A DNA stretch of 64,000 bases, taken from Acidimicrobiia bacterium (GTDB taxonomy: Bacteria; Actinomycetota; Acidimicrobiia; Acidimicrobiales; SKKL01). Of this stretch, positions 51,095-60,341 are shown in pieces. The notes beneath the pieces are model-generated. The model was not told the DNA's origin and made no database searches. It saw only the letters and a program-made list of their open reading frames with translations. A program made the translations under genes and the position numbers. The DNA lies in the NCBI GenBank assembly GCA_041676705.1, contig JBAYRL010000002.1, forward strand, positions 248,001 to 312,000, written 5' to 3'. Numbering within the stretch: position 1 is the first letter of the stretch; each line of letters opens with the position of its first letter.

Positions 51095-52552
51095 CTAGGT
51101 TTGTTCGGGCCTCAGAGTAGGAAACAGCACCACATCACGAATTGAGGGTGCGTTGGCCAACAGCATAACCAACCGGTCAATACCAATACCCAAACCACCC
51201 GTTGGAGGTAAGCCATATTCCAACGCTCTCAGATAGTCTTCATCGACCACCATGGCTTCCTCATCGCCAGCCTCTTTGGCCTCGGCCTGGGCCTCCATCC
51301 GCTGACGCTGATCGACTGGGTCAGTCAGTTCGGAAAACGCGTTTGCCAATTCGCGGCCGGCCACTACGGCTTCAAACCGTTCGGTATAACCCGGGCGATC
51401 TCGGTGCGTTCGAGCCAAGGGCGAGACCTCTTGGGGATAGTCAGTGACAAACACTGGATTCCAAACGTTGGGCTCTACGGTCTTTTCGTAGATTTCCTGG
51501 ATTAGCTTCCCTGGACCATCGATTTTGTTCCATGGAATCTGGTATCGATCACAGACGCCTTGGAGTTCACTGAGCGGAGTTTGTATCGACACTTCAAGAT
51601 CAGTGGCTTCGGCAATTAGTTCTTCCATAGTGGCTCGTCGCCAAGGCACCGACAGGTCGAGTTCACGCTCTCCATAGGAAATGGTGGTGCTGCCTCGAAG
51701 CTCGGTCGCCAAGTAAGCCACTAGCTCTTCGGTAAGAGCCATCATGTCGTTGTAATCGGCATAAGCCTGGTACAGCTCGAGCATGGTGAACTCGGGGTTG
51801 TGCCGGGTGGAGATACCTTCGTTACGAAAAACTCGACCAATCTCAAAAACCCGATCGAAACCGGCCACCACCAGGCGCTTCAAATACAGCTCGGGAGCAA
51901 TGCGCAGATACAAATCTAGATCAAGCGCGTTGTGATGGGTGGTAAAGGGTGTGGCCGTAGCACCACCGGGAATGGGATGCAGCACCGGAGTTTCGACTTC
52001 TAAGAAACCACGATCTTCCAGAAACCGTCGGACTAACGAAACTGCTTTGGAACGCGTTAGGAACGTTTGGCGGGCTTCTTCAGTCACCCAAAGGTCTACG
52101 TAACGCTGGCGGTATCGGGTATCAACGTTTGTGATCCCGTGCCACTTATCGGGGAACGACCGATGCGCTTCCGCCAATCGCACCCATGAGGAAACTTTGA
52201 CAGAAAGTTCCCCGCGGCGGGTGGTCATTACCTCACCGGTAATACCTAACCAATCACCTAAAGCCAGTCGGGTGAAAGCGTCAAAGTTTGGTGTGGCCGC
52301 CTGGGGGGCGAAGAGCTGGATCCGACCGGATTGATCGGCCAAGGTGCCAAAGGCCAACTTGCCTTGCACTCGTCGTAACATCAATCGACCCGCAATCGAG
52401 ACCTGATGACCGGTTTCGCTTCCGGCTTCCAGGTTTGCGAAACGGCTAACCACCGCTTCAATCGAGGTCGATACTTCGAAGGTGTAAGGCTGTTGCAGTT
52501 CAGGAATATTCACATTTCGGTCCGCAGCAGGTTCAACGGTTTCTTCAGTCAT
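51095..52552 (-). CDS. lysS: Lysyl-tRNA synthetase, class II
   Basis: A 485-residue class II synthetase. The N-terminal OB-fold tRNA-binding domain spans about 45-145 (VSIAGRLMLRRVQGKLAFGTL). The catalytic domain has motif 2 VFRNEGISTRHNPEFTMLE and motif 3 GGLGIGIDRLVMLL. It charges tRNA-Lys. It abuts coaX with no gap and is last in the operon DUF2520-panC-nadB-nadC-coaX-lysS. This lysS-coaX-pan order is well known from mycobacteria, which supports both calls. Confidence 0.95.
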   Translation of the reverse strand: MTEETVEPAADRNVNIPELQQPYTFEVSTSIEAVVSRFANLEAGSETGHQVSIAGRLMLRRVQGKLAFGTLADQSGRIQLFAPQAATPNFDAFTRLALGDWLGITGEVMTTRRGELSVKVSSWVRLAEAHRSFPDKWHGITNVDTRYRQRYVDLWVTEEARQTFLTRSKAVSLVRRFLEDRGFLEVETPVLHPIPGGATATPFTTHHNALDLDLYLRIAPELYLKRLVVAGFDRVFEIGRVFRNEGISTRHNPEFTMLELYQAYADYNDMMALTEELVAYLATELRGSTTISYGERELDLSVPWRRATMEELIAEATDLEVSIQTPLSELQGVCDRYQIPWNKIDGPGKLIQEIYEKTVEPNVWNPVFVTDYPQEVSPLARTHRDRPGYTERFEAVVAGRELANAFSELTDPVDQRQRMEAQAEAKEAGDEEAMVVDEDYLRALEYGLPPTGGLGIGIDRLVMLLANAPSIRDVVLFPTLRPEQT

Positions 52553-53356
52553 TTAACGTGTGTTCTTGGCATGAACCAGGCGCAATCCGTGCAGCGTTAT
52601 CCAAGGTTCGTTCAGTTCAATAGTGGCAGAGTATGGCGAGATCAGCGGACCTAAACCGCCGGTTGCGACGACCTTACATTTTCCAATTTCATCTTCGATG
52701 CGATTTACCAAGCCATCCACCATGCCCGCAAAGCCATATATGGCACCCGATTGCAGGGCTTCGGTAGTGGTTTTACCGATAACGCTTCGAGGCTCTACTA
52801 GCTCCACCGCCCGTAACGCCGCAGTGCGAGCAAAGAGAGCATCAAGTGAAATGTTAACGCCGGGGGCGATTACGCCACCTAGATATTCACCGTTAACCGA
52901 AATCACATCGCAGGTGGTGGCGGTTCCGAAATCGACAACGATTGTCGGCCCGCCGTACAGGTGCCAAGCGGCGATGGCATTGGCGATGCGGTCACCGCCC
53001 ACTTCACGGGGATTGTCAGTAAGTACTGGTATTCCAGTTCGAACTCCGGGCTCCATCACCACCGGGGCAATAGTGAAATGACGTGCCGCCATCTCACGCA
53101 GTGAAGCGGTTACCCGAGGCACGCCCGAGGAAATGGCAATACCGCGAATCTCGTCGATCAAGTGGCGACGATGTAGTCCTAAAAACCCGCCAATCACCAC
53201 CGCTAACTCATCAGAGGTGCGGTTCCGATCGGTAGTAATTCGCCAATTGTTCAACAAACCTTCACCAGCGGTGGTGGCATCTTCGGGCACCACCGAAGCG
53301 TCGTAAAGGCCAATCACGGTGTTCGAGTTGCCAACATCGACGGTCAGTAACATCAA
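52553..53356 (-). CDS. coaX: Type III pantothenate kinase
   Basis: A 267-residue ASKHA-fold kinase with LLTVDVGNSNTVIGLYD (phosphate loop), REVGGDRIANAIAAWHLYGG, VVDFGTATTCDVISVNGEYLGG and the GAIYGFAGMVDGLV block, all family signatures. It phosphorylates pantothenate, the first committed step to CoA, using ATP and a monovalent cation. It overlaps nadC by four bases and abuts lysS. Confidence 0.94.
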   Translation of the reverse strand: MMLLTVDVGNSNTVIGLYDASVVPEDATTAGEGLLNNWRITTDRNRTSDELAVVIGGFLGLHRRHLIDEIRGIAISSGVPRVTASLREMAARHFTIAPVVMEPGVRTGIPVLTDNPREVGGDRIANAIAAWHLYGGPTIVVDFGTATTCDVISVNGEYLGGVIAPGVNISLDALFARTAALRAVELVEPRSVIGKTTTEALQSGAIYGFAGMVDGLVNRIEDEIGKCKVVATGGLGPLISPYSATIELNEPWITLHGLRLVHAKNTR

Positions 53357-54222
53357 TCAACCTCGCTGTTGAGCGGCACAATATCTAATCCAATGTCGAG
53401 TACTGGCGCAGAGTGGGTTATGGCACCTACAGAAATGCAGTCTGCCCCTACTTCGCTGTAAGCACCAATGGTGTCTAGGTTCACCATGCCGCTAATTTCG
53501 ATCAGACAATGGGGGTTAATTTGGCGGACAGCCTGCACTACTTGACGGGCTTCTTCCGCTTCGAAGTTGTCTAGCAACACAGCACTGGCACCAGCCGTGG
53601 TTGCTTCGATGGCTTGTTCCAGCCGATCGCACTCCACTTGCACAGTCTTGCCTGGCCACGCTGCTTTCGCCCGCCGAACGCCTTCAGTTATGCCAACGCC
53701 TACCAGGTGGTTGTCTTTAAGCATTACCCATTCTGAAAGATTGCCCCGATGGTTGACGCAACCACCGGCCCGCACAGCCGCTTTTTCAAGCGTTCGCAGA
53801 CCAGGCGTTGTCTTGCGGGTATCCCAAACGGCTGTAGCCGGGTTGGCGGCTGCCCGGTAGCGGCCAGCCATCGTGGCTACGCCCGAAAGGTGTCCTAGAA
53901 AGTTGAGGGCGGTTCGTTCGGCGCTCAGCATTGATGACAGCGGTCCGCGAACTTCTCCCAGATTTGATCCTGGTTCAACCAAGCTCCCGTCGGGGGTATG
54001 CCAGACCAAGCTAAGGTTCGCGTCGACCTGACGGAAGGTCTCGGCCACGCATGACGCTCCGGCGATGTAGCCGTGTTGACGAGAAACAAAATACCCTGTG
54101 GCTTCAATCGTCGGGTCAAGCAGCATCGAAGTCACATCACCAATCGGGGTGAGATCTTCAGCTAAGGCTTGACGCACACGGTCACGCACTTCACCAATCG
54201 GAGGCTCAAACATAGGGTTCAT
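53353..54222 (-). CDS. nadC: Nicotinate-nucleotide pyrophosphorylase (carboxylating)
   Basis: A 289-residue quinolinate phosphoribosyltransferase. Family blocks are RKTTPGLRTLEKAAVRAGG, VNHRGNLSEWVMLKDNHL, VQVECDRLEQ and a C-terminal EISGMVNLDTIGAYSEVGADCISVGAITHS for the phosphate. It converts quinolinate and PRPP to nicotinate mononucleotide. It overlaps nadB by four bases; nadA, which supplies quinolinate with nadB, is not in the window. Confidence 0.95.
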   Translation of the reverse strand: MNPMFEPPIGEVRDRVRQALAEDLTPIGDVTSMLLDPTIEATGYFVSRQHGYIAGASCVAETFRQVDANLSLVWHTPDGSLVEPGSNLGEVRGPLSSMLSAERTALNFLGHLSGVATMAGRYRAAANPATAVWDTRKTTPGLRTLEKAAVRAGGCVNHRGNLSEWVMLKDNHLVGVGITEGVRRAKAAWPGKTVQVECDRLEQAIEATTAGASAVLLDNFEAEEARQVVQAVRQINPHCLIEISGMVNLDTIGAYSEVGADCISVGAITHSAPVLDIGLDIVPLNSEVD

Positions 54223-56063
54223 TGGGTATCCAGCCTGCCTTGTGCAACCGGAGCGGGCCGAATTGAGCGCTGCAATATGCCAACATCACCAATAACTAAA
54301 CGCTCTTGCCACTGTGTTGAGACGCTTGGAAAGTCGGTTCGTAGATGGCAGCCCCGAGATTCGCGACGAGCGGCTGCCGCTACGGCCAAAGCACTACCAG
54401 CCTCAAACAAGTTCAATAGCTCGATGTGGTGGGGAGTGAGTCTAGCTTCTCTAGGAAATTGTCCTGCTAGCTGGTTCACCCCAGAAATCACCTCAGCCAA
54501 CGAAGCTGTATTGCGGGCCACCCCCGCTCCTTTGGTCATAAGGTTAGAGAATCGATGTCGAATCGAGGCCAACTCGTCTTGCTGCTCCGACGAGAGGTCG
54601 CCAACGCTCATGACATTGTTATGAACGACATCGACATCTTCTTGGCCGATGGGCGCCGCGGTGACCACAGGCTTCGCCAATGCGCTACGGGTGGCTACCA
54701 CCCGAGTTGGGAATAGCTCTTCAGCTACGCCTAGCCATCGTGCCGCGACCCCAACGGTTGCGGTTGGGTCACCAAGTGGTGCCTTCGAACTGTCGTGTCG
54801 CACGGCTGCTGCCAATGAACGCATAGCGCCGGTGGCTTCAGGACCATCTTCACCACGGGCAATCGCTTCCACCGCCCGATGGCCAAAGACCATACCTTCC
54901 AACAGCGAATTGGAAGCCAAGCGGTTGGCGCCATGTACCCCGCTGGCAGCTGTTTCACCAGCCGCCCAAAGCCCACGAAGTGTGGTGGCACCATTTAGGT
55001 CAGTCACAATTCCACCGCAATGGTAATGAGCGGCCGGCGCGATAGGCAGTAGGTCTTTGGTGGGGTCAAGACCCACGTCGGCTAACGAGCGGTAGATGGA
55101 TGGGAAGCGCGCCTCGAAGTTTTCTAGATGGCGGGCATCCAACAGGCAGTGGTCGACGCCTAAAGCCAACATTCGCTCGAGCATGGCGCGCGACACCTGG
55201 TCGCGCGGCAAAAGTTCATCTACAAAGCGCTCACCGTTGGTGTCTTTGATTAATGCGCCGTGCCCTCGCAAGGCTTCCGATAACAGCGGCCTTGGCATCG
55301 ACGGATGATGCAGTGCGCTGGGGTGGAACTGCATAAATTCAACATCGGCCACCGCAACCCCTGCCCGCAACGCCATTGCGATGCCATCACCGGTGGCTTC
55401 AGCCGGGTTGGTGGTAACGGCAAAGAGCTGACCTGATCCGCCGGTAGCAATAAGTACATGACGTGCTCGTATCGCCATCACATCGGCGTTCGCTGGAGCG
55501 GTATGGCCGGGTTCCAGCGCGTTAGCACTAGCGGTAAGGGCACGCACGCCCACGCAGCGGTCGTCTTCAACAATCAGATCGACCACGAAGGTGTGCTCGT
55601 GAATCCGGGTGGCGGTGGCTCGCACGGCTTCCGCCAATGAGCGCTCAACTTCAGCACCGGTGGCGGCCCCGCCAGCATGGAAAATACGGGCCAGGGAATG
55701 GCCACCTTCACGTGCCAGCAAATATTCGCCATCTTCACCACGATCGAATATCGCACCGGCATTAATCAGCTCGGCGACGCGCCGTGGGCCATCTTCAACC
55801 AACACTCGTACCGCTTCCACGTCACACAATCCCGCTCCGGCGGCCAAAGTGTCGGCCAGGTGCAAATCGGTGGAATCAGCTTCGGTCGACATGACCGCAG
55901 CCACCCCGCCCTGAGCCCAACGGGTGTTGCTCTGGGTGATCTCGCCTTTGGTCAGCACCCCAACTGAAAGGTTGTGCACTTGTGCGGCGGCTAAGGCCGC
56001 GCTGAGACCCGCTACGCCACTACCAATGATCAACAAATCGAGCTCAGGTTTTGGTGAACTCAC
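54219..56063 (-). CDS. nadB: L-aspartate oxidase
   Basis: A 614-residue FAD enzyme of the succinate dehydrogenase/fumarate reductase superfamily. FAD binding is at LLIIGSGVAGLSAALAAA, followed by SNTRWAQGGVAAVMS and EGGHSLARIFHAGG. The substrate side has EFMQFHPSALHH, LLSEALRGHGALI and GVHGANRLASNSLLEG. It makes iminoaspartate for quinolinate. Inside a pantothenate-type operon, nadB-nadC occupy the position of panD in Mycobacterium. Confidence 0.94.
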   Translation of the reverse strand: MSSPKPELDLLIIGSGVAGLSAALAAAQVHNLSVGVLTKGEITQSNTRWAQGGVAAVMSTEADSTDLHLADTLAAGAGLCDVEAVRVLVEDGPRRVAELINAGAIFDRGEDGEYLLAREGGHSLARIFHAGGAATGAEVERSLAEAVRATATRIHEHTFVVDLIVEDDRCVGVRALTASANALEPGHTAPANADVMAIRARHVLIATGGSGQLFAVTTNPAEATGDGIAMALRAGVAVADVEFMQFHPSALHHPSMPRPLLSEALRGHGALIKDTNGERFVDELLPRDQVSRAMLERMLALGVDHCLLDARHLENFEARFPSIYRSLADVGLDPTKDLLPIAPAAHYHCGGIVTDLNGATTLRGLWAAGETAASGVHGANRLASNSLLEGMVFGHRAVEAIARGEDGPEATGAMRSLAAAVRHDSSKAPLGDPTATVGVAARWLGVAEELFPTRVVATRSALAKPVVTAAPIGQEDVDVVHNNVMSVGDLSSEQQDELASIRHRFSNLMTKGAGVARNTASLAEVISGVNQLAGQFPREARLTPHHIELLNLFEAGSALAVAAAARRESRGCHLRTDFPSVSTQWQERLVIGDVGILQRSIRPAPVAQGRLDTQ

Positions 56064-57008
56064 CTAGTTACCACCGCTGCTAAAACTGCTGGGTGGCGAT
56101 CCATCGGTCTTTAGGGAATCAGCGGTGTAGAGATGAGGTTCTGATAGTGGAACCGCGGCCGAAATATTGTCTAGCAAACGAGGTTTACCCACCTGCGCGG
56201 CGATCAACAATCGAACGTTTTGGCCGCCATATGGGCTTAAGTCATGCACGGCTTCCAAGGTGTCGGGATCGGCCACCTGGGCATAGTCCAAGCTTGCTAC
56301 GGGCTCCTTGGCCACCACGTCGGACATTAGCTGGCGGATAGCGTTGCCGTTGCGTTCACCAGACGCAATGGCTTTGGCACCCGTGTCGAGGGCCCGCTTA
56401 AGAACCGTTGCACTCTGTCGCTCAATCTCACTGAGATAGGCATTTCGACTGGAAAGTGCCAAACCGTCGGGTTCACGAATCGTTTCACAGCCGACAACTT
56501 CCACTGGAAACGAGAGGTCACTAACCATCCGCTTGACTACCGCTAGCTGCTGGAAATCCTTCTCGCCGAAATAAGCCCTAGTGGCACCAACAATGTTCAG
56601 AATCTTGGCGACCACCGTGGCCACGCCAGAAAAATGGGTCGGTCTGGTCGCGCCTTCCATTTCTTCTGACACCCCCGAAACGCTAACCGTGGTGACCACC
56701 GCTTGGGGATACATTTCGGTGACCTCAGGTACAAACAGGAAATCAACCCCGGCCCCAACTGCGAGCTGGCGGTCACGCTCAAGGTCTCTTGGATAACTGC
56801 TAAGATCTTCGCTGGGACCAAATTGCAGCGGGTTGACAAAAATGGTGGCCACCACCACATCACATTCCGAACGTGCTCGTGCCATTAACGAGATGTGTCC
56901 CTCATGCAAATAGCCCATGGTTGGCACCAAGCCAATGGTGGCACCACTGGCCCGCCTGGAATCGAGAACTTTGCGCAAGGCCGCAATCTGGGTGATTTCT
57001 TCCATCAT
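56064..57008 (-). CDS. panC: Pantothenate synthetase
   Basis: A 314-residue ATP-dependent ligase with GLVPTMGYLHEGHISLMARAR (ATP-binding HxGH as HEGH), VATIFVNPLQFGPSEDLSSYP and FGEKDFQQLAVVKRMV. It joins pantoate and beta-alanine. It abuts nadB and shares one base with the upstream DUF2520 gene. The beta-alanine source (panD) is not in the window. Confidence 0.95.
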   Translation of the reverse strand: MMEEITQIAALRKVLDSRRASGATIGLVPTMGYLHEGHISLMARARSECDVVVATIFVNPLQFGPSEDLSSYPRDLERDRQLAVGAGVDFLFVPEVTEMYPQAVVTTVSVSGVSEEMEGATRPTHFSGVATVVAKILNIVGATRAYFGEKDFQQLAVVKRMVSDLSFPVEVVGCETIREPDGLALSSRNAYLSEIERQSATVLKRALDTGAKAIASGERNGNAIRQLMSDVVAKEPVASLDYAQVADPDTLEAVHDLSPYGGQNVRLLIAAQVGKPRLLDNISAAVPLSEPHLYTADSLKTDGSPPSSFSSGGN

Positions 57009-57751
57009 CAGGCCTCAAGACCGGGTGTTGCGTGTCCAGCCAGCTTTTGGGCGGCTTCCGATAAAGCTAGATACAAGGGCCGTTCAGCTTCTGGCATGGC
57101 TGCTAGATGGCGGGCAATAGTTGCCATATCACCCCGGGCCGCGGGACCGGTTAAGGCAGCTTTCGGACCAATTTGTTCCACGTTGTCTACGCTCATTCGC
57201 ACCAATTCAAGATAGGCCTCAAGGGGCACTCCAGCCTGTTCTCCCAGCCGTTCAACCTGGGCCAATAGCGCCACCAGGTGGTTTGAAGCAACCGCTGCGG
57301 CGGCGTGATACACCGCACGGTTTTCATCAGCCACCGGAATAGGTTGGCCATGCAACGTTTGCACCACCTCTTCTATCAGGCGAGTTGCTCCGGGGGTGTT
57401 GGCAGCTATTGAGTACCAAGCACCCAAAAGACGTTGGGCACCGACCTCGGCGTTGGGAATAGTGACTAGAGGATGCAAGACAGCTTTGTGGGCATGAGCA
57501 CCTAAAACGTCAAGACCTAAAGATCCGGCCAGATGTGCCACTACCGTTCCCGGAGCAGGCAAAATAGCGTTAGCGACATTGGCGATAGCGTCATCGGGGG
57601 TAGCGATTACTAACAGGTCAGGGCCAATCGCCATATGGGTCAGCTCGTCGTCACGGCCCACAAAATCTTCAAGCTCCCAGCCTGCTGCCACCAGTGCAAT
57701 TGCTAGCGCTCGACCCGCACGTCCCGGACCGATGATGCGCACGTTTGGCAC
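57008..57751 (-). CDS. Rossmann-like and DUF2520 domain protein
   Basis: A 247-residue protein with an N-terminal dinucleotide-binding fold (VRIIGPGRAGRALAIAL) and a C-terminal helical DUF2520 domain (AVYHAAAAVASNHLVALLAQVE). It resembles a ketopantoate reductase in order, and its homolog stands beside panC in mycobacteria (Rv3603c), so a role in pantoate supply has been suspected but not shown to my knowledge. The start is GTG 57751, five bases after GGAGG; a longer TTG frame to 57823 lacks support. Confidence 0.83.
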   Translation of the reverse strand: MPNVRIIGPGRAGRALAIALVAAGWELEDFVGRDDELTHMAIGPDLLVIATPDDAIANVANAILPAPGTVVAHLAGSLGLDVLGAHAHKAVLHPLVTIPNAEVGAQRLLGAWYSIAANTPGATRLIEEVVQTLHGQPIPVADENRAVYHAAAAVASNHLVALLAQVERLGEQAGVPLEAYLELVRMSVDNVEQIGPKAALTGPAARGDMATIARHLAAMPEAERPLYLALSEAAQKLAGHATPGLEA

Positions 57752-57857
57752 GTTAACCTCCACTTTGGCCTTGGCAATGCCACATATGTTGAGGTTAATC
57801 GCGCCGTATCTCAACCGACCCAATAACGAGGAAGGATAGAGCTAAAACGGTAGTTAG

Positions 57858-58853
57858 TTAAGGCTGTGAATTGTGATGCCAAAGCAACATGGCCGCCAAT
57901 GAACGCCACGGGCGCCAAGCTTCGGAACGCGCTTCGAGCTGGCGCGTGTTTGGCACATTCGACACGCCGTCATCCCCGGTAGTGGCCAAGGCCTTTCGTA
58001 AGCCGAGATCAGCAGCCGGGAAAGCATCGTGATGACCAAGGCGCATGGCAATGTAGTGCGCTGTCCACGGGCCCAAACCCTTGATGGCACAAATTGAGCT
58101 GATTAGCTCATCAAGCGGCACCGCTTTGTCGAGCACAACTTGGCCTTCCGCCACGGCGTTGGCAAAGCCTCGGATGGCGTTGACGCGTGCCTGGGGCATA
58201 CCGATGGCATCTAAGTTCGCTTCGGCAACGGTGGCTGGCGTGGGAAACAGATATTGCGGACAGTCGGCCCCCAGCGTGTCGACGCAATCGCCGACTCTGT
58301 CCATCCGAGTACCAAGTCGTTCTACAAAACGCGCTGCAATGGTGCTGGCCCCCGCCACACTGACTTGTTGACCCATAATCGTGCGGACTCCGGTCTCGAA
58401 GGGATCCCAGGTTCCGGCCACCCTCAAACCTGAATGCACAGCTACGATCGGTGCCAAAAATTGATCGCTACCGAGCAGCTGATGGGCCTCTACTATCGGT
58501 TGGTCTAAGCCAAAGATGGCCCGAACCCGCGCCTCAATAGCTTCGCTCGGTTGGCTTTGGTTGAAACTACTGCTCCACTCCAGGCGACCATCAGACAACG
58601 CTTGAATCTCAATGATGCCCATTTGGCCATCAACTCGAACGCTGCGCCGGTAGGTACTGTTCTCCAAGTCGACCTGTTCAACTCCACCGATGGCGCGTCG
58701 GGAAAAATATTTGAACATGGTGACCATGTTCAAGGGTCCTTCATAGGGCAATGGCTGGGGCTGCCCTATGTGGGGTTCGCGACCAGAATTACCCTTGGCT
58801 TGGCTATTGCGAGTTACCGGGTTCTGGTTCTGGTTCTGGTTCTGGTGAGGCAT
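57858..58853 (-). CDS. DNA-3-methyladenine glycosylase II (AlkA-like)
   Basis: A 331-residue base-excision glycosylase. The N-terminal AlkA domain (LPYEGPLNMVTMFKYFSRRAIGGVEQV) is followed by the helix-hairpin-helix GPWTAHY region and catalytic Asp282 (FPAADLGLRKAL). The IKGLGPWTAHYIAMRLG block matches AlkA. It removes alkylated purines from DNA. The first residues contain (Gln-Asn) repeats read from a hexamer array that lies within the end of folK, so the two genes overlap by 50 bases. The start at 58853 is the only plausible Met before the AlkA domain; 58910 would be inside folK. Confidence 0.84.
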   Translation of the reverse strand: MPHQNQNQNQNPVTRNSQAKGNSGREPHIGQPQPLPYEGPLNMVTMFKYFSRRAIGGVEQVDLENSTYRRSVRVDGQMGIIEIQALSDGRLEWSSSFNQSQPSEAIEARVRAIFGLDQPIVEAHQLLGSDQFLAPIVAVHSGLRVAGTWDPFETGVRTIMGQQVSVAGASTIAARFVERLGTRMDRVGDCVDTLGADCPQYLFPTPATVAEANLDAIGMPQARVNAIRGFANAVAEGQVVLDKAVPLDELISSICAIKGLGPWTAHYIAMRLGHHDAFPAADLGLRKALATTGDDGVSNVPNTRQLEARSEAWRPWRSLAAMLLWHHNSQP

Positions 58854-59310
58854 GGTTGAACAAGTCTCCGTGTGGCACCACCTCGTCGTCAGGATCAACA
58901 TCCCAAGCAAGATCTGCCAAGTCTGGGGCTAACTCTAAGAGCGGCACCTGAACAAACCTCCGCAGCAACATACGCGGATGCGGTACCACTAAATCGATCT
59001 CGTTTACCTCAACCCCATCAATCCAAAGCACATCCACGTCTAAGGTGCGAGGACCAAAGCGCTCCTTGCGCACCCGCTGCGCCGCTTCTTCTAGCAAGCC
59101 ACACAGGCCAAGGAGTTCACGAGGCGACCAGTTCGTCTCTAACTGAACCACCAAATTGAGATAGGCCCCTTGGTTTTCAGGGCCACCAACCGGTTCTGTT
59201 TCATAAACCCTCGATACCGCCGTCAGCTCGTCGATGGATTGAACAGCCTGGCGTAGATAAGCCTGACGATCACCTAAGTTGGAACCTAGACCCAAAAATG
59301 CTCGCACCAA
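58804..59310 (-). CDS. folK: Hydroxymethyldihydropterin pyrophosphokinase
   Basis: A 168-residue folate enzyme that transfers pyrophosphate from ATP to hydroxymethyldihydropterin. Family marks are FLGLGSNLGDRQAYLRQA, RVYETEPVGGPENQGAYLN, RKERFGPRTLDVDVLWIDG and VPHPRMLLRRFVQVPLLEL. The final (Pro-Glu) repeat, five units, is unusual and is the other reading of the array that overlaps alkA. It lies 80 bases after folB in the same direction. Confidence 0.93.
   Translation of the reverse strand: MVRAFLGLGSNLGDRQAYLRQAVQSIDELTAVSRVYETEPVGGPENQGAYLNLVVQLETNWSPRELLGLCGLLEEAAQRVRKERFGPRTLDVDVLWIDGVEVNEIDLVVPHPRMLLRRFVQVPLLELAPDLADLAWDVDPDDEVVPHGDLFNHASPEPEPEPEPGNSQ
58820..58846. repeat. GGTTCT hexanucleotide array (x4.5) in two overlapping genes
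   Basis: Four exact copies of GGTTCT (58820-58843) and a half copy. On the minus strand AGAACC is read as CCA-GAA (Pro-Glu) in folK and as CAG-AAC (Gln-Asn) in alkA, one frame apart. Six-base units keep both frames open when copies are gained or lost. Confidence 0.9.
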
Positions 59311-59390
59311 TCCCCCAACATTTGTTGTTGTCTCAGCTAAAGAAGCTGCTTAACCAGCATTTTTCGAGGCTAGCTGGCGTGTGGGTATAA

Positions 59391-59759
59391 CTAACTTCGT
59401 GTTCGTGTAATGCGCACCGATGAAGTCTCGAGAGCAAAGGGCACCGGGGGACGAAGCTTCTTCACCGTCACCGTGACCGTGCTAACCCTTTGGTCTTCAA
59501 GGACCCTCTCGGTAATTACTTCAGCCATTCGTTCAATCAGCACAAAACGGTGGCGGGTAATGATTCCCACTACGGCTTCACCCAAAGTGCCGTAGTCGAT
59601 GGTGTCTTCCAAACGATCACTGGCACCGGCGGCCGGTAGATCGGCTTCGACCACCAAATCGACCTCGAATGGTTGAGGACGCTCTTGCTCTTCTGGCAAG
59701 GCCCCACAAAAACCCACAGCCCGAAGGCCACTAAGTATTATTTGGTCGGAAGCGCTCAC
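59391..59759 (-). CDS. folB: Dihydroneopterin aldolase
   Basis: A 122-residue FolB/tunnelling-fold enzyme. GLRAVGFCGALPEEQERPQPFEVDLVVE and LEDTIDYGTLGEAVVGIITRHRFVLIERMAEVI carry the catalytic Glu of the PFEVD region and the Lys/Tyr partners of the family, with VTVTVKKLRPPVPFALETSSVRI at the end. It cleaves dihydroneopterin to hydroxymethyldihydropterin for FolK. It lies 15 bases after the pseudophosphatase gene. Confidence 0.92.
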   Translation of the reverse strand: MSASDQIILSGLRAVGFCGALPEEQERPQPFEVDLVVEADLPAAGASDRLEDTIDYGTLGEAVVGIITRHRFVLIERMAEVITERVLEDQRVSTVTVTVKKLRPPVPFALETSSVRITRTRS

Positions 59760-59774
59760 GAATGGTTAGCGCAG

Positions 59775-60299
59775 CTACTGAGGCTGCGGTGCCGGGATTT
59801 CGAGGCCATCGGCGGAAGACACAATTTCTCGCCCATAGGGGCCAAGTTTGCGCGACACCAGTTGCTCGACTGCCGTGATGGTCGAAGGGCCATCGGGTAG
59901 CAGCCCGCACCACAGCAAATATCCGGCCACGATGCCACAAACCTTGTCACCCAGGTCTTCTGAGTGCACCAAAACTTTGCCAGCACCGGAAAGAAAATTG
60001 TGAAGCTGCGGGTACAGCGCCCTCATGATTTTGGCCGGATCATCGGTGTTGTGCATGGGGCAGTGCGCCCAGTGCAAGCCCAGCTCTTCGTAGTTGTGCA
60101 GGTTATGTGACCCAGGTATGAGCGACACTACCTTGGTGAAGCCCTGCTCACGTAGCCAAATAATTTCTTCCTGGCGACGTACCTTGCGGTGGTCAGTTCC
60201 GTAACCACCAGGGCGTTCCGCCACCGCCAACTTGTTTTTGATGATCCACGAAAAATGACGCGGGGCGATTCCTTGTGCCCACTTGCCTTTAGCAGCCAT
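59775..60299 (-). CDS. Dual-specificity phosphatase-like protein, predicted inactive
   Basis: A 174-residue protein with a phosphatase-like core. RRVRRQEEI-type helix (KVRRQEEIIWLREQGFTKVVSLI) and the HNLHNYEELGLHWAHCPM strand precede the P-loop position, KVLVHSEDLGDKVCGIVAGYLL. In cysteine phosphatases this loop is HCx5R; here Ser113 replaces the Cys and Lys119 the Arg, so normal phosphatase chemistry is not possible. It sits inside the folate operon, between folB and folP, in the same direction, so it may be a regulator, scaffold or binder for pterin or phosphate compounds. I believe similar proteins occur in related Acidimicrobiia, but I know of no function. Confidence 0.6.
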   Translation of the reverse strand: MAAKGKWAQGIAPRHFSWIIKNKLAVAERPGGYGTDHRKVRRQEEIIWLREQGFTKVVSLIPGSHNLHNYEELGLHWAHCPMHNTDDPAKIMRALYPQLHNFLSGAGKVLVHSEDLGDKVCGIVAGYLLWCGLLPDGPSTITAVEQLVSRKLGPYGREIVSSADGLEIPAPQPQ

Positions 60300-60341
60300 A
60301 ACTCAAACCTACTCCGTCACTCTCAGGTTTTTCTCTTCGAG

